64,000 nucleotides of DNA from Deltaproteobacteria bacterium (GCA_024102635.1 JAGFJO010000072.1:62001-126000), one strand, 5' to 3'; shown: positions 52,578-61,932, numbered from the stretch's first letter. Notes: a model not told the origin generated them from the sequence alone. Numbers and translations are program-made.

Positions 52578-52638
52578 ATTAGCCGATATTCGATCTGAAA
52601 AGACGCGTAATATTCGTAATATTAATGCACGAGAAATC

Positions 52639-53247
52639 TTAAGCTCCCAATTTACTGGCCGGGATCCGTTCTTGCAGCCAGTCTCCGATACTTAGTTCGC
52701 CTTTTGTGAAGCATTTTTCGCCGTGAAGGTGCGGGGGGATATCATCAGGCATTCCGGTAAAGCGTACATACCTTACGCGGCCTTCAAGATGCTCCCTTAC
52801 TAGATTCCCGGATTGGCTGCCATCGCCGTATAGCCCATCCCCCAAATCCCCGTCGAGTATAACGAGATCAACGGCACGGTTGTTCAATATCTCTATGGCA
52901 TTCTCTACATCCAGCGCAAAGCTGACATCATATCCTTTACTGCGCAGCCAGCGCACAGTCATTTGCGTAGTGGCGGCATTGTCGTCCACCAGCAGTATGT
53001 GCGGAATTGCCCGCTGAGGAGAGTGCCTTTCCGGCTCATTCATAGTGGCCGGCACCCCGCTAGATGTGTTTAGTACGTTCGCACCACCACGATCATTAGG
53101 TCTTTCAGTGCCGGGATTGCTGCTTTTAGGCCGTGTATCCGGATCACCGCCCTTAAACGAGGCTTGACTCGGGTCTCTTGTTCGGCCGGCATCACCGGAG
53201 TGAGATCGATCCCTGAACGGTCTCTCTGATTCTCTTTTTACTTCCAT
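52639..53247 (-). CDS. Orphan response-regulator receiver protein
   Basis: A 202-residue protein. The first 80 or so residues are charged, Ser/Arg/Gly/Asp-rich and probably disordered. Then a REC domain follows: HILLVDDNAATTQM (acidic pair), LVILDGDLGDG (phospho-acceptor Asp), YVRFTGMPDD (switch Thr) and KCFTKGEL (conserved Lys). No DNA-binding or enzymatic output domain is present, so it likely signals by protein contact, perhaps through its disordered N-terminus. AGGAG precedes the ATG. No histidine kinase is adjacent. It lies inside the glucan locus, so control of storage metabolism is possible. Confidence 0.85.
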   Translation of the reverse strand: MEVKRESERPFRDRSHSGDAGRTRDPSQASFKGGDPDTRPKSSNPGTERPNDRGGANVLNTSSGVPATMNEPERHSPQRAIPHILLVDDNAATTQMTVRWLRSKGYDVSFALDVENAIEILNNRAVDLVILDGDLGDGLYGDGSQSGNLVREHLEGRVRYVRFTGMPDDIPPHLHGEKCFTKGELSIGDWLQERIPASKLGA

Positions 53248-53325
53248 GGTACCTCTCCTAGATGGTCAGAGAAAAACACAGACATTTTATGCCATATTTC
53301 CCGACTTTGCTAATGTAATGTCCGG

Positions 53326-55995
53326 TCAGCCGGTCCGCCCGGCTCTAGCCCAGATCGTCTTTTCAAGACACCGAGTGACTAAGGCCGTCCATCCTGTTTG
53401 ATGTGAGGCGCCTAATCCCTTTCCGGTATCACCGTGAAAGTATTCATAGAACAGCACTAATTCTCTCCAGTCACGGTCGTTCTGATATCGGATATCATCG
53501 CCGTGGCAGGGGCGTTGCCCGCCTTGACCCGGCAAAAACAGCAGAGTTAATCGGCGCCCGATCTCTTCGGCTACCTGCTTTAAGTTCATCATATTGCCCG
53601 AGCCGGTAGGACATTCCACCTTGAAGCGTTCTCCGTAAAAATGGTGAAATCGCTCGAGTGATTCAATTAGAAGATAATTGATCGGGAACCATACCGGACC
53701 GCGCCAGTTCGAGTTGCCGCCGAACAAGGTGGTGTGTGATTCGCCAGGATCATAGGCAACACTGAATTGCTCACTTCCTATGTTAAGCACGAAAGGCTTC
53801 TCGGCGTGAATCTTAGATAGAGACCTAACGCCAAAAGGTGAGAGAAATTCATTTTCGTCAAGCACCCTCTCCAGTATTCGCTGCAGCTTGTCCCTTGAGG
53901 CAACAGCGAGAAGTCCCTGATACGAGCCGTCGTTTCTATCGCTTTCAGCAAACGAGATGTTCTGTTCCAAATCAAGGCGATGCGCCAAGAACCATGCCAT
54001 CCGTTTTTTGAACCCGGGCAAGGTTTGAATAAGACTATTTTCAAGAACCTCGACCGTAATTAGCGGCATTATTCCCACGAGCGATCTAATCTTCAGCGGT
54101 ATTACGTCATGACCAAGTTGAATCTGATCATAGTAAAATCCATCTTCCTCATCCCAAAGCCCCGTGCCGCCCATGGTGTTCATCGCGTCAACAATCGCTA
54201 TAAAATGCTCGAAAAATTTGGACGCAATATCTTCATAAACTTGGTTATGGCTGGCCAGCTCAAGGGCAATGGCCAGCATTATTGATGAATAAAATGCCAT
54301 CCAGGCGGTTGCGTCGGCCTGCTCAAGAGTGCCTCCACCCGGTACCGGGCGCGAGCGATCGAATACCCCGATATTGTCCAAGCCAAGAAATCCGCCGGAG
54401 AAAAGATTATTCCCAGCGATATCCTTTCTATTTACCCACCAGGTAAAGTTGAGAAGAAGCTTATGAAAAGCCTTCTCAAGAAACGCCAGATCTCGCTTGC
54501 CTCTCGGGGCGGAAATTTTGTAGATGCGCCAGCACGCCCAAGCGTGCACCGGGGGGTTTACATCTGAGAATGCAAACTCATAGGCCGGAATCTGCCCATT
54601 AGGATGCATATACCATTCGCGCAAAAATAAGAGCAGCTGCTGCTTTGCGAACTGCGGGTCGATACGGGCAAAAGATATCATGTGAAATGCAAGGTCCCAG
54701 GCGGCATACCACGGATACTCCCATTTATCGGGCATCGAGATTACATCTCGATTGTAAAGATGAGCCCACTCTTTGTTTCTTCCCTGCTTACGGCCTTCAG
54801 CCGGACTAGGCATGGTGGGATCACCTTCCTGCCACTCGCGTACCGAATAGTAATAAAACTGCTTTGACCAGATTAGGCCGGCATAGGCTTGGCGGATTAC
54901 TTGCTCTTCCGCATCCGTGATTTGAGGCGGATTACGGCTCTTGTAGAACTGGTCGCACTCTTCAATGCGCCGCTTGAAGATCGCATCGAACTGCTCCTCA
55001 AAGAGCAAATCCGGCCGCTCTAACACATCGAAAAGGCGGAGCCGGAAGGTGCGGCTTGCTTTCCCTTCGAGCACCGTTGTGCAGTGAAAGGCGGCCTTGG
55101 TAGCAGGGCCACGGAAGGACACCGCTGAATCCACCTTATTCACTACATAATGATGAAAAGCGTCTTTGACGAATGGATGCTTGTTTTGCTGGCCGTAAAG
55201 AGTCTCGATGTTAGTTTCGTTGTCGGTGAATATTGCTTTAAAGTTCGCGTTCTTCTCGCACTCAAAGTGATACTCTCCCAGGGTGCTGTGAGAGCAAATG
55301 ATAGAGTCGGCATTTTGCAGCGACATTTGAGGCTTGGCCGTGTACGCTTCGCCGAGGCGCCCCCAGCTCCAAGTATTGCGAAACCATATTGTGGGAAGAA
55401 TGTCGATCGCGGCCGCTTCAGACGAGCGATTATGAACGGTGATTCGAATAAGAAGGTCATTAGGCGAATTCTTGGCATATTCGATGAACACGTCGAAGTA
55501 TTTGCCGTCGTCGAATATCCCGGTGTGAACCAGCTCGAATTCATCGGCAGCGTTGCCACGAGCGCGATTCTCCGAAACCAGCAGGTTGTATGGAAATTCC
55601 CGCTGCGGGTATTTGTATAGTCCTTTAAGATACGAGTGAGTCGGCGTTGCTTCGAGATAGTAGTAGCACTCTTTAACGTCTTCACCGTGGTTGCCTTCAG
55701 GACCGTTCAAGCCGAAGAGTCTCTCTTTCAATATAGGATCTTTGCCGTTCCAGAGTGCGACGGCAAAACAGAGGCGGCACTGACGATCGCTAATACCGAG
55801 CAGTCCATCTTCTCCCCAGCGGTAGGTGCGGCTTCTTGCGTGATCGTGAGGAAGGTAGTCCCAGCAAGCGCCGTCAGGCGAATAGTCCTCACGTACCGTG
55901 CCCCATTGGCGTTCAGCAAGGTAAGGGCCCCATCTTTTCCAATTTGCCGTTCGCTCCAGGTCTTGGCGCAGTCGTTCTTCTTCTGGATTGGACAT
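53326..55995 (-). CDS. GH63-like (mannosyl-oligosaccharide glucosidase family) glycoside hydrolase
   Basis: An 889-residue cytoplasmic enzyme without signal peptide. It opens with RTANWKRWGPYLAERQWGTVREDYS, a start typical of bacterial GH63-like proteins. The C-terminal (alpha/alpha)6 barrel contains KWEYPWYAAWDLAFHMISFA with the acid Asp, LWDEEDGFYYDQI and FGGNSNWRGPVWFPINYLLIESL. GH63 relatives hydrolyse alpha-glucosides, mannosylglycerate or glucosylglycerate. The place beside GH57, debranching enzyme and glucokinase suggests an alpha-glucan or compatible-solute sugar as substrate. The stop is 78 bases from the response-regulator start on the same strand. Confidence 0.85.
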   Translation of the reverse strand: MSNPEEERLRQDLERTANWKRWGPYLAERQWGTVREDYSPDGACWDYLPHDHARSRTYRWGEDGLLGISDRQCRLCFAVALWNGKDPILKERLFGLNGPEGNHGEDVKECYYYLEATPTHSYLKGLYKYPQREFPYNLLVSENRARGNAADEFELVHTGIFDDGKYFDVFIEYAKNSPNDLLIRITVHNRSSEAAAIDILPTIWFRNTWSWGRLGEAYTAKPQMSLQNADSIICSHSTLGEYHFECEKNANFKAIFTDNETNIETLYGQQNKHPFVKDAFHHYVVNKVDSAVSFRGPATKAAFHCTTVLEGKASRTFRLRLFDVLERPDLLFEEQFDAIFKRRIEECDQFYKSRNPPQITDAEEQVIRQAYAGLIWSKQFYYYSVREWQEGDPTMPSPAEGRKQGRNKEWAHLYNRDVISMPDKWEYPWYAAWDLAFHMISFARIDPQFAKQQLLLFLREWYMHPNGQIPAYEFAFSDVNPPVHAWACWRIYKISAPRGKRDLAFLEKAFHKLLLNFTWWVNRKDIAGNNLFSGGFLGLDNIGVFDRSRPVPGGGTLEQADATAWMAFYSSIMLAIALELASHNQVYEDIASKFFEHFIAIVDAMNTMGGTGLWDEEDGFYYDQIQLGHDVIPLKIRSLVGIMPLITVEVLENSLIQTLPGFKKRMAWFLAHRLDLEQNISFAESDRNDGSYQGLLAVASRDKLQRILERVLDENEFLSPFGVRSLSKIHAEKPFVLNIGSEQFSVAYDPGESHTTLFGGNSNWRGPVWFPINYLLIESLERFHHFYGERFKVECPTGSGNMMNLKQVAEEIGRRLTLLFLPGQGGQRPCHGDDIRYQNDRDWRELVLFYEYFHGDTGKGLGASHQTGWTALVTRCLEKTIWARAGRTG

Positions 55996-56642
55996 GGGTC
56001 TGTAATATTTCTAAGGAATACGGTGAGCGGTGCGATACTTGGCAGCAGTCAGTATCCTATATTTTGTCCTATTTCTTAGCAACTGAGGTAAGAATTGGCT
56101 TGAAATGCAGCGCCTAACTTGAAGCCGATCGCCTGCTTCTCCTATTCTTCCTCTTAGTCTTCATCTTGACTTTTTTCTCATAAAACCAGGCGCCTCCCTA
56201 GGATAAATTTACATGCATTATTGAAAACCGGGCATAAGGGAGGGGGATATGGTTGAGTCTAAAAGGTCAGGTGAGAAAGAGATTCGTCGCTATTGACCCC
56301 AGACGGGCAAAGTTTTTCAATCCAGTTCTGTGCCTCGCCGACGCGCGGTGAGAATGCATGATAGCGAACGGCACTACAACTTGGCGTCGAATGTCTTCAA
56401 AGCTTGAGTGGAGCGCTGGCCTCCGGCCGGCTTGAAGTTAAATGTAGAGGACAATATTAAGCCGTTTTAGAGTGTACAGCTCAAGTGAGACTTTGCCGAA
56501 TTGATGGCCGATTTCCCCCTCCTTTTCCTCCATGTCCACCCCGCTAAATTAAAAAGAAGGCAGCAAGCCAGAACTATCGCTAGTAAACCGATAGGCACCA
56601 TTTGAAATTTTTTTGATTTTGCGAGGAGTAATCTTTTAACAC
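55996..56642. other. Gene-poor gap, no convincing gene
   Basis: About 650 bases without a supported gene. A 44-codon frame on the minus strand (56467-56601) encodes one hydrophobic helix then a basic tail but has no ribosome site. A GC-rich inverted repeat (GGCC-TCC-GGCC) lies near 56420-56430. Bases 56643-56761 hold the repeat element copy B. Confidence 0.4.
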
Positions 56643-56761
56643 GGAGGAAAGGAGGACGCAGAGGGCTTATTGTAAACACTATTTAGGGCTTCACGGAGGA
56701 AGATAAAGAGGAAGTGCAAGAGGAAGAAAAGGAAGAAAATTAAGAGTAAGTGCAAGCGAGG
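56643..56761 (+). repeat. Dispersed hexamer-periodic element, copy B
   Basis: GGAGGACGCAGAG at 56651-56663, then the 18-base box TGTAAACACTATTTAGGG at 56671-56688, then ten hexamers at 56696-56755 of which nine end in AA (GNNNAA). On the strand of the debranching-enzyme gene these read YTT-NNN, a fixed pyrimidine triplet alternating with a variable one. Box and flank match copy A (26265-26378) exactly over 18 and 12 bases. As in copy A, the pyrimidine run abuts the stop of a gene (debranching enzyme, stop at 56785). Confidence 0.6.
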
Positions 56762-56784
56762 AAACTCGGACAAGGGTAGGATAC

Positions 56785-58692
56785 TTAAAGTGCCAGCACA
56801 TCCAACTCCAAACGCAAAGCTTCACCCACAGACCACGCCTGAAACGGGCAGCCGCGGTGCAAAAATGGGGCGTTCGCATCGTGGATCTCGGATAAATGCC
56901 CCATGCCTGCTTCCTCCAGACCGCGCAGCATCGGCTTAAGAAAGGCCTCCCTAGCTTCTGCCTTCCTTTCAGCAGAGCTTCCCTTCACCCGCACCCAAGC
57001 CTCGACAAACGCTCCATTAAGCCATGGCCATACGGTCCCTTGGTGATAGGCAGTATCTCGTTCGAATCCATTACCGCAGTACCTCTCCCTATATCCAGGT
57101 TCGGAGGGCGCAAGTGATCGTAGCCCATACGGGGTCCAAAGCGAATTCCGGACGAGTTCTACCACCTTCACGGCCCGCTCAAGTGGAAGAATCATATGAG
57201 GCAGCCCGCCGACGGCAAATATCTGATTGGGCCTCAAGGAGTCGTCATTCTTGCCCGGCATGTGGTCCGCATCGCACACGTCATACAGGCACTGCCTGGA
57301 TTCGTTCCAGAATTTAGCGGCAAATGAACTTTTGGCCAAAGCGAGGAGGGCAGCATGCCTATTCAGCAGCGAACTGGCTATAGCTAAAGCATTAATCCAG
57401 AGAGCCTGAATCTCAACCGGTTTGCCTATACGTGGAGTTACCACGTAGTCGCCGATCTTAGCGTCCATCCAGGTAAGCTGCATGCCGTTTTGGCCGGCCC
57501 TCAGAAGTCCATCGTGCGGATCGCAAGCTATGCCAAAGCGCGTCCCGGCGATGAACTTGGTGATGATCGCATTGATCGCAGTTGTAATCTTTGAGCGTAC
57601 ATCGGGCTTGCAGGTTTTGCTGCAACGCGAAAGGAACTCGTAAGCGGCGATAACGAACCAAAGCGCAGCATCTACCGAGTTGTATTCCGGCTGTTCTCCG
57701 TGCTCAAGAAAGCGGTTCGGCATCATCCCTTCCGAGAGCGCCGCGCTCCACTGTAGCAGTATGTTTTCTGCATCCTCGACTCGGCCGGTAGATAGGCAGA
57801 GACCGCGCATTGAAATGAAAGTGTCCCGGCCCCAATCTGCAAACCATGGGTAGCCTGCGATTATGGTTTTGCCGGAGTCTCTATCGACAATGTAACTGTC
57901 GCCAGCTAACGCCAAGGCAGATGAGAATCCGGAACGGCGCTTCCTCTCATTCGAAATGATTTCGGCCGCATGCTTCTCTACCGCTGAACTGTCGAAGTTA
58001 TTATCCAGTCTTGCCGGATGCATTACGAGCACGGCGGGCCCTTCAGCGATCTGGAACTCGAAACTTCCGGGTACTGCCAGATCCTCTAAGTAATCTGCTC
58101 CGCGCTCTTTGTCGACGTTATACCAGATGTTTTCAAACCAGTGCGGAGCGGCGCTGAAATTACCGTTGCTAAGAAAAGATAATTGGGGCAGGGCAGGATA
58201 CGGTTGAATTTGCATGCAGCCGCCGATGGAGCTGCACTCGAAATTAAAGGAATCATTGCGATGGTGCAGGGCATGGTAATCGCGGCCCGAGATCAAGGGC
58301 CTTACACTGAGAACGCCGCGCACATCTCCTCTAAGTACGCTCCATCGCACAACAGTCGATGGTCCATTCTCAGTTCGGCAGATAACTATCTCCTGCAAGA
58401 TCTCCATTGCGGGACCGACTTCGTAAGTCCAGGTTGGCCAGGGGCGGTAGCTGAAAGCGCGAATGGCTGAGACTCCCTCAGACGACACTCCCCCCGGGTG
58501 GAATTGATATGCAGATAGAATCTGAGTTCCGCCGGATGATCTGAACTCTACATGCAGCGAATTTACTAGATTGAAGCGATTAGCAGGTGAACCTGAAGCT
58601 GCTGTTAGAAGGGAGTGATATCTTCGGCCAGGGATTCCAGATGCATTCCCCATTGCAAAACCGCCTTTACCGTCCGTCTCCAGCCATTCCAT
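56785..58692 (-). CDS. Glycogen debranching enzyme, bacterial GDE type
   Basis: A 635-residue enzyme starting MEWLETDGKGGFAMGNASGI, the hallmark of the bacterial/archaeal amylo-alpha-1,6-glucosidase (GDE) family. The N-terminal beta domain extends to about residue 250. The (alpha/alpha)6 catalytic barrel starts with AGYPWFADWGRDTFISMRGL and ends with YHQGTVWPWLNGAFVEAWV, carrying the acidic catalytic residues. It removes alpha-1,6 branches of glycogen in the cytoplasm. With GH57, GT4 and glucokinase it forms a glucan-turnover set. The 3' end runs into repeat element B. No clear ribosome site before the ATG. Confidence 0.9.
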   Translation of the reverse strand: MEWLETDGKGGFAMGNASGIPGRRYHSLLTAASGSPANRFNLVNSLHVEFRSSGGTQILSAYQFHPGGVSSEGVSAIRAFSYRPWPTWTYEVGPAMEILQEIVICRTENGPSTVVRWSVLRGDVRGVLSVRPLISGRDYHALHHRNDSFNFECSSIGGCMQIQPYPALPQLSFLSNGNFSAAPHWFENIWYNVDKERGADYLEDLAVPGSFEFQIAEGPAVLVMHPARLDNNFDSSAVEKHAAEIISNERKRRSGFSSALALAGDSYIVDRDSGKTIIAGYPWFADWGRDTFISMRGLCLSTGRVEDAENILLQWSAALSEGMMPNRFLEHGEQPEYNSVDAALWFVIAAYEFLSRCSKTCKPDVRSKITTAINAIITKFIAGTRFGIACDPHDGLLRAGQNGMQLTWMDAKIGDYVVTPRIGKPVEIQALWINALAIASSLLNRHAALLALAKSSFAAKFWNESRQCLYDVCDADHMPGKNDDSLRPNQIFAVGGLPHMILPLERAVKVVELVRNSLWTPYGLRSLAPSEPGYRERYCGNGFERDTAYHQGTVWPWLNGAFVEAWVRVKGSSAERKAEAREAFLKPMLRGLEEAGMGHLSEIHDANAPFLHRGCPFQAWSVGEALRLELDVLAL

Positions 58693-58765
58693 ATTTGATT
58701 ACGTTGCTGTTTCCGCCTTATATCGATACTGCTAATGCACAAAAGTTCAGTCCTACACCGCCACT

Positions 58766-58815
58766 AAACGGTTACCTAATACTTAGACCATCACTTAATC
58801 CGGCGAAACGGTTAC
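58766..58815. promoter_or_regulatory. Two direct repeats of AAACGGTTAC upstream of the lipoprotein gene
   Basis: The 10-mer AAACGGTTAC occurs at 58766-58775 and 58806-58815, exactly 40 bases apart, between the divergent debranching-enzyme and lipoprotein genes. The spacing is near four helical turns, as expected for paired binding sites of one regulator. No known motif is claimed. Confidence 0.35.
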
Positions 58816-58896
58816 AATTTTCTTAGCTGGGCATAAGTCACTTCATTGCGTAATCGTGTGATAACACTAGTAAACCAGTCACAAGGTAAGGTTTTG

Positions 58897-59331
58897 ATGG
58901 GAACAACTTCCGGTCCGAAATGTTTTTCCTTGGCAGCGAGTTTATTGCTCGCCGCTTGCAGCGGTCCTACTGCGCCGGTTGCTACCGGCGGAGCAATCGG
59001 TACTTTGGCTGGTGCCGGAACAGGCGCACTTGTTGGAGCGGCGATTAGTAGCGGAGATATTGCGGCCTCAGCACTGCTGGGGGGCGCAATCGGTCTTCCT
59101 GTCGGTTTAGCTCTTGGCTACTCATGGAAGCGGCAGACTGAGGACGCTCAGGCCCGTTCTAGAGAGCAGCAATATATCGCCAACCAAAGAGCAATAATGG
59201 AGCGAGAGGAAGAGATTCAGTTGATGCGTGAAGATATGATGCGCGAGATTCCACGGAACCGGTTAAGCGACTCGGAGAAGCAGCATATCTATGTGGGGCC
59301 TTCCTTGGGCGTGCCTACGAGGGGATTCTAA
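58897..59331 (+). CDS. Glycine-zipper lipoprotein
   Basis: A 144-residue lipoprotein. The signal ends in a lipobox LLAAC at about residue 22. A glycine-zipper region follows (GGAIGTLAGAGTGALVGAAIS, with small residues every four), then a polar helical coil rich in Glu/Arg (AIMEREEEIQLMREDMMREIP in pieces). It resembles small outer-membrane lipoproteins with glycine zippers that associate with membranes. AAGG lies 6-9 bases before the ATG at 58897; the upstream in-frame TTG at 58846 is rejected since the lipobox would be too far from the start. Two AAACGGTTAC repeats precede it. Confidence 0.7.
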   Translation: MGTTSGPKCFSLAASLLLAACSGPTAPVATGGAIGTLAGAGTGALVGAAISSGDIAASALLGGAIGLPVGLALGYSWKRQTEDAQARSREQQYIANQRAIMEREEEIQLMREDMMREIPRNRLSDSEKQHIYVGPSLGVPTRGF

Positions 59332-59393
59332 AAGGCGCGCTTCCTCGCCGGAGTTATCGAGTCAAAAGCTCAATTACTAAGCCCCCAGGAGAG

Positions 59394-60080
59394 CTAAGAA
59401 GTCTCAAAAAAACGATCTAGAACGAGTTGCAACCTATCATGCATAACCGGAAGGTGTTCTTTGCCGCGTATAATTTCATCGGCTGTTTGCGCAAACTGTC
59501 CGCTTCCCAAATCAGTGTGGCAGTGGTGCATCAATGCGTCGATGCCATCCGAGGTCACTTCAAGATGAAACTGCAACGCCAAAATGTTCTCGCCGTAGCT
59601 GAAGGCCTGATTGTGGCACGCGACGCTGGAGGCTAAGTGGACTGCACCGGCGGGTAGATCGAAAGTTTCTCCGTGCCAGTGAAATACCGAAGGGAGATCC
59701 CCAAGCGAAGCCAGAAAACCTTCCGGCTCGCTCACTGTTATAGGGAGCCATCCAATCTCACGCTCCTTATTTGAGAATACTTTTGAGCCGAGTGCGGATG
59801 CTATAATCTGCGCGCCCAAGCAGATTCCAAGAACCTTCTTTTGCCGTTCTAGACACTCTTTTACAAGCAGTTTCTCGGCGGATAGATACGGAAATTTTGC
59901 CCCTTCGTTGACGCTCATCGGACCGCCCATGATAATCAGCGCATCCAGGTCTTTCACGCTGGGAACAGGCTGATCATCGTAAAGAGCTACAGAAAACAGA
60001 TGTGCCCGCCTGGACGTTGCCCAAGTCTCTATTGCGCCGGCTGTCTCAAAAGAAACGTGCTGCAGGCAGCCGATCCTCAT
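59394..60080 (-). CDS. Class I glutamine amidotransferase-like protein
   Basis: A 228-residue GATase1 protein. The nucleophile elbow is LGICLGAQIIA (Cys near residue 93), and the His-Glu of the triad are in ALQFHLEVTSDG. The oxyanion-type IIMGGPMSVNE is typical of GMP-synthase-like (COG0518) stand-alone amidotransferases. It hydrolyses or transfers glutamine amide nitrogen to an unknown acceptor. It starts 12 bases after the metK stop on the same strand, so the two may be one transcript. Confidence 0.88.
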   Translation of the reverse strand: MRIGCLQHVSFETAGAIETWATSRRAHLFSVALYDDQPVPSVKDLDALIIMGGPMSVNEGAKFPYLSAEKLLVKECLERQKKVLGICLGAQIIASALGSKVFSNKEREIGWLPITVSEPEGFLASLGDLPSVFHWHGETFDLPAGAVHLASSVACHNQAFSYGENILALQFHLEVTSDGIDALMHHCHTDLGSGQFAQTADEIIRGKEHLPVMHDRLQLVLDRFFETS

Positions 60081-60091
60081 AGACTCATCAC

Positions 60092-61288
60092 TTACACCGC
60101 GGACTTTAGCTGCTCGGCTTTATCAAGCCTCTCCCAGGAGAAATGGCCTTGCTCATCGCTTTCGCGTCCAAAGTGGCCATAGGCAGCAGTGCGCTTGTAG
60201 ATAGGCTTCAACAGTTCAAGATTCTGAATAATGCTTTGCGGTCTAAGGTCAAAAACCTGGTCGATAGCATTGACGATCTTGTTATCCGAAACCTTGCCGG
60301 TGCCGAATGTTTCAACGTGAATGCTGACCGGCTGCGCGACGCCGATGGCGTAGGCAAGCTGCACCTCACACTTATCGGCAAGGCCTGCAGCAACGACGTT
60401 CTTTGCGATATGGCGCGCGGCATAGGCGGCAGACCTATCCACCTTGGATGGATCCTTACCAGAAAAAGCACCTCCTCCATGGCGGCTGTATCCGCCATAG
60501 GTGTCAACGATAATCTTCCTGCCGGTTAGTCCGCAATCACCGACAGGACCGCCGACGACAAATCGTCCCGTCGGATTGATTAAGTATCTGGTGTCCTTAG
60601 TGAGGTACTGTGAGGGAATTACATTCTTAATGACCTCTTCGACAACGAACTCCTGCACCTTCCCAAGATCTACGTCCTCGCTATGTTGAGTTGAGATAAC
60701 CACTGTGTGGATATCTTTAGGCTTACCGTCGACATACCGTACGCTAACCTGAGACTTTGAATCCGGCTCCAGAAAGTTCACCTTGCCTGATTTTCTGATG
60801 CGGGCAAGCTCGATCATCAGATGGTGCGAAAGAGAGATCGGAAGTGGCATCAACTCCGGGGTCTCGTTACAGGCAAAACCGAACATGATCCCTTGATCTC
60901 CGGCGCCTTGTTCCTTGAAAGCGCCTTCACCCTCGGTAACGCCCATGCTGATGTCGGGTGATTGCTCACTGATAAAGGTCAATACTTCGCAGCTATCACA
61001 ATCAAAGCCTACTTTGGGGTTAGTATAGCCGATGTCGCGAACCACGGAGCGAACCACGCGGTCGTAGTCTAGAGTTGCCTGCGAAGTAATTTCTCCCGCC
61101 AGAATTATCATTGAGTTCTTGACGAGGGTTTCACACGCTACCCGGCTCCTCGGGTCTTGGGCTAATAGTCCGTCCAGAATCGCATCGCTAATTTGATCGC
61201 AAACCTTGTCCGGATGACCTTCCGATACCGACTCCGAGGAAAAGACAAATTCATTACTGGATAGCTTTGGCTGCTGTGATGAACCCAT
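60092..61288 (-). CDS. metK: S-adenosylmethionine synthetase
   Basis: A 398-residue MetK of normal length. It opens with [23 protein letters not shown], with the methionine-site His and Asp. Further motifs are [18 protein letters not shown] (family signature 1), [17 protein letters not shown] [36 protein letters not shown] (in pieces; signature 2 is GGGAFSGKD). It makes S-adenosylmethionine from methionine and ATP. The start is ATG 61288 with GGAG 8 bases upstream; a frame extension to 61339 is unlikely. The leader contains four hairpins at 61331-61440. Neighbours include several SAM-using enzymes in the window. Confidence 0.97.
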   Translation of the reverse strand: MGSSQQPKLSSNEFVFSSESVSEGHPDKVCDQISDAILDGLLAQDPRSRVACETLVKNSMIILAGEITSQATLDYDRVVRSVVRDIGYTNPKVGFDCDSCEVLTFISEQSPDISMGVTEGEGAFKEQGAGDQGIMFGFACNETPELMPLPISLSHHLMIELARIRKSGKVNFLEPDSKSQVSVRYVDGKPKDIHTVVISTQHSEDVDLGKVQEFVVEEVIKNVIPSQYLTKDTRYLINPTGRFVVGGPVGDCGLTGRKIIVDTYGGYSRHGGGAFSGKDPSKVDRSAAYAARHIAKNVVAAGLADKCEVQLAYAIGVAQPVSIHVETFGTGKVSDNKIVNAIDQVFDLRPQSIIQNLELLKPIYKRTAAYGHFGRESDEQGHFSWERLDKAEQLKSAV

Positions 61289-61555
61289 GAGAGGTACTCC
61301 AATGCAATTGTGTTGTATTAAACCGAGGAAGGTTACCAAGTAACCGCTAGTTCGGACTAGTTTGTCCTAAGTCAGGTCTCCGGGTCAACACTTGGTGGCC
61401 GCTTTGCAGTGGAGGCGGTTCGCCGGGTGAAGACACGGCGATTTCCTAATTTACTTGAGAATACCGGCTGTTATGGCCAGGAACGATTGCCAACGTTGCA
61501 AGTGCGATGGAGCTTCACCAGCAATCCAGCAAGGAATTGCATGCTGCCTGATGTC
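61289..61555 (-). promoter_or_regulatory. metK leader region with four hairpins
   Basis: The 267 bases between hpf and metK hold inverted repeats: GGTTAC/GTAACC (61331-61345, 3-base loop), CTAGT/ACTAG (61347-61360, 4-base loop), CCGC/GCGG (61399-61418) and CGCCG/CGGCG (61421-61440, 10-base loop). All four are in a continuous 110-base stretch just before metK. No consensus of known SAM riboswitches (SAM-I, II, IV or SAH cores) is seen. This may be an unrecognised leader RNA or simply terminator and operator elements between hpf and metK. Confidence 0.35.
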
Positions 61556-61870
61556 TTAATGATGGTCGGTGATTTTATCTTTATGCTTTCTGAGCTGCTG
61601 GGTAAGGGAGTCGACTAAGGTATCGATCGACGAATATAGATCCGAGCTTTCTTCCTTGGCATGGAAGTCCGCGCCGTCGCTGCGGAACGAAACTTCGGCG
61701 ATCTGCCTATTTTTTTCCACTTTTAGTACAACGTGCGCTTCAGTATCGTGGTGCACAAACTTTTTAAGGGTATTGGTTATCTTCTCCGTAGCGTAGCCCT
61801 TCAACGCCTCGGTTGCTTCGGTATTTCGAAAGGTAATGTGAACATTGACAATCCGTGCGTTTTCGCCCAT
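61556..61870 (-). CDS. hpf: Ribosome hibernation-promoting factor (short HPF)
   Basis: A 104-residue protein of the HPF/RaiA family. After the start it reads VNVHITFRNTEATEALKGYATEKI, followed by HVVLKVEKNRQIAEVSF and DLYSSIDTLVDSLTQQLRKHKDK, the beta-alpha-beta-beta-beta-alpha pattern with basic residues that occupy the 30S mRNA/tRNA channel. The size is that of short HPF without the dimerising C-terminal domain. It silences ribosomes in stationary phase or stress. Encoded after rpoN, the usual order, with its own promoter at 61933-61960. Confidence 0.93.
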   Translation of the reverse strand: MGENARIVNVHITFRNTEATEALKGYATEKITNTLKKFVHHDTEAHVVLKVEKNRQIAEVSFRSDGADFHAKEESSDLYSSIDTLVDSLTQQLRKHKDKITDHH

Positions 61871-61932
61871 TGAGATTTTTCCTGTCGAATAAGTTGTTTA
61901 ACCTGGTTCTCAGCATCAAACGATTAGCATTG

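Noticed and set aside
56467..56601. 44-codon frame encoding one membrane helix and a basic tail
   Set aside because: No ribosome site and no resemblance to a known small protein, in a low-complexity gap. Mentioned only in the gap entry.
61369..61390. GTCAGGTC-CCGG string resembling the SRP RNA conserved core
   Set aside because: The GGAAG-AAGCAGC part of the core is absent and no SRP-type long hairpin encloses it.
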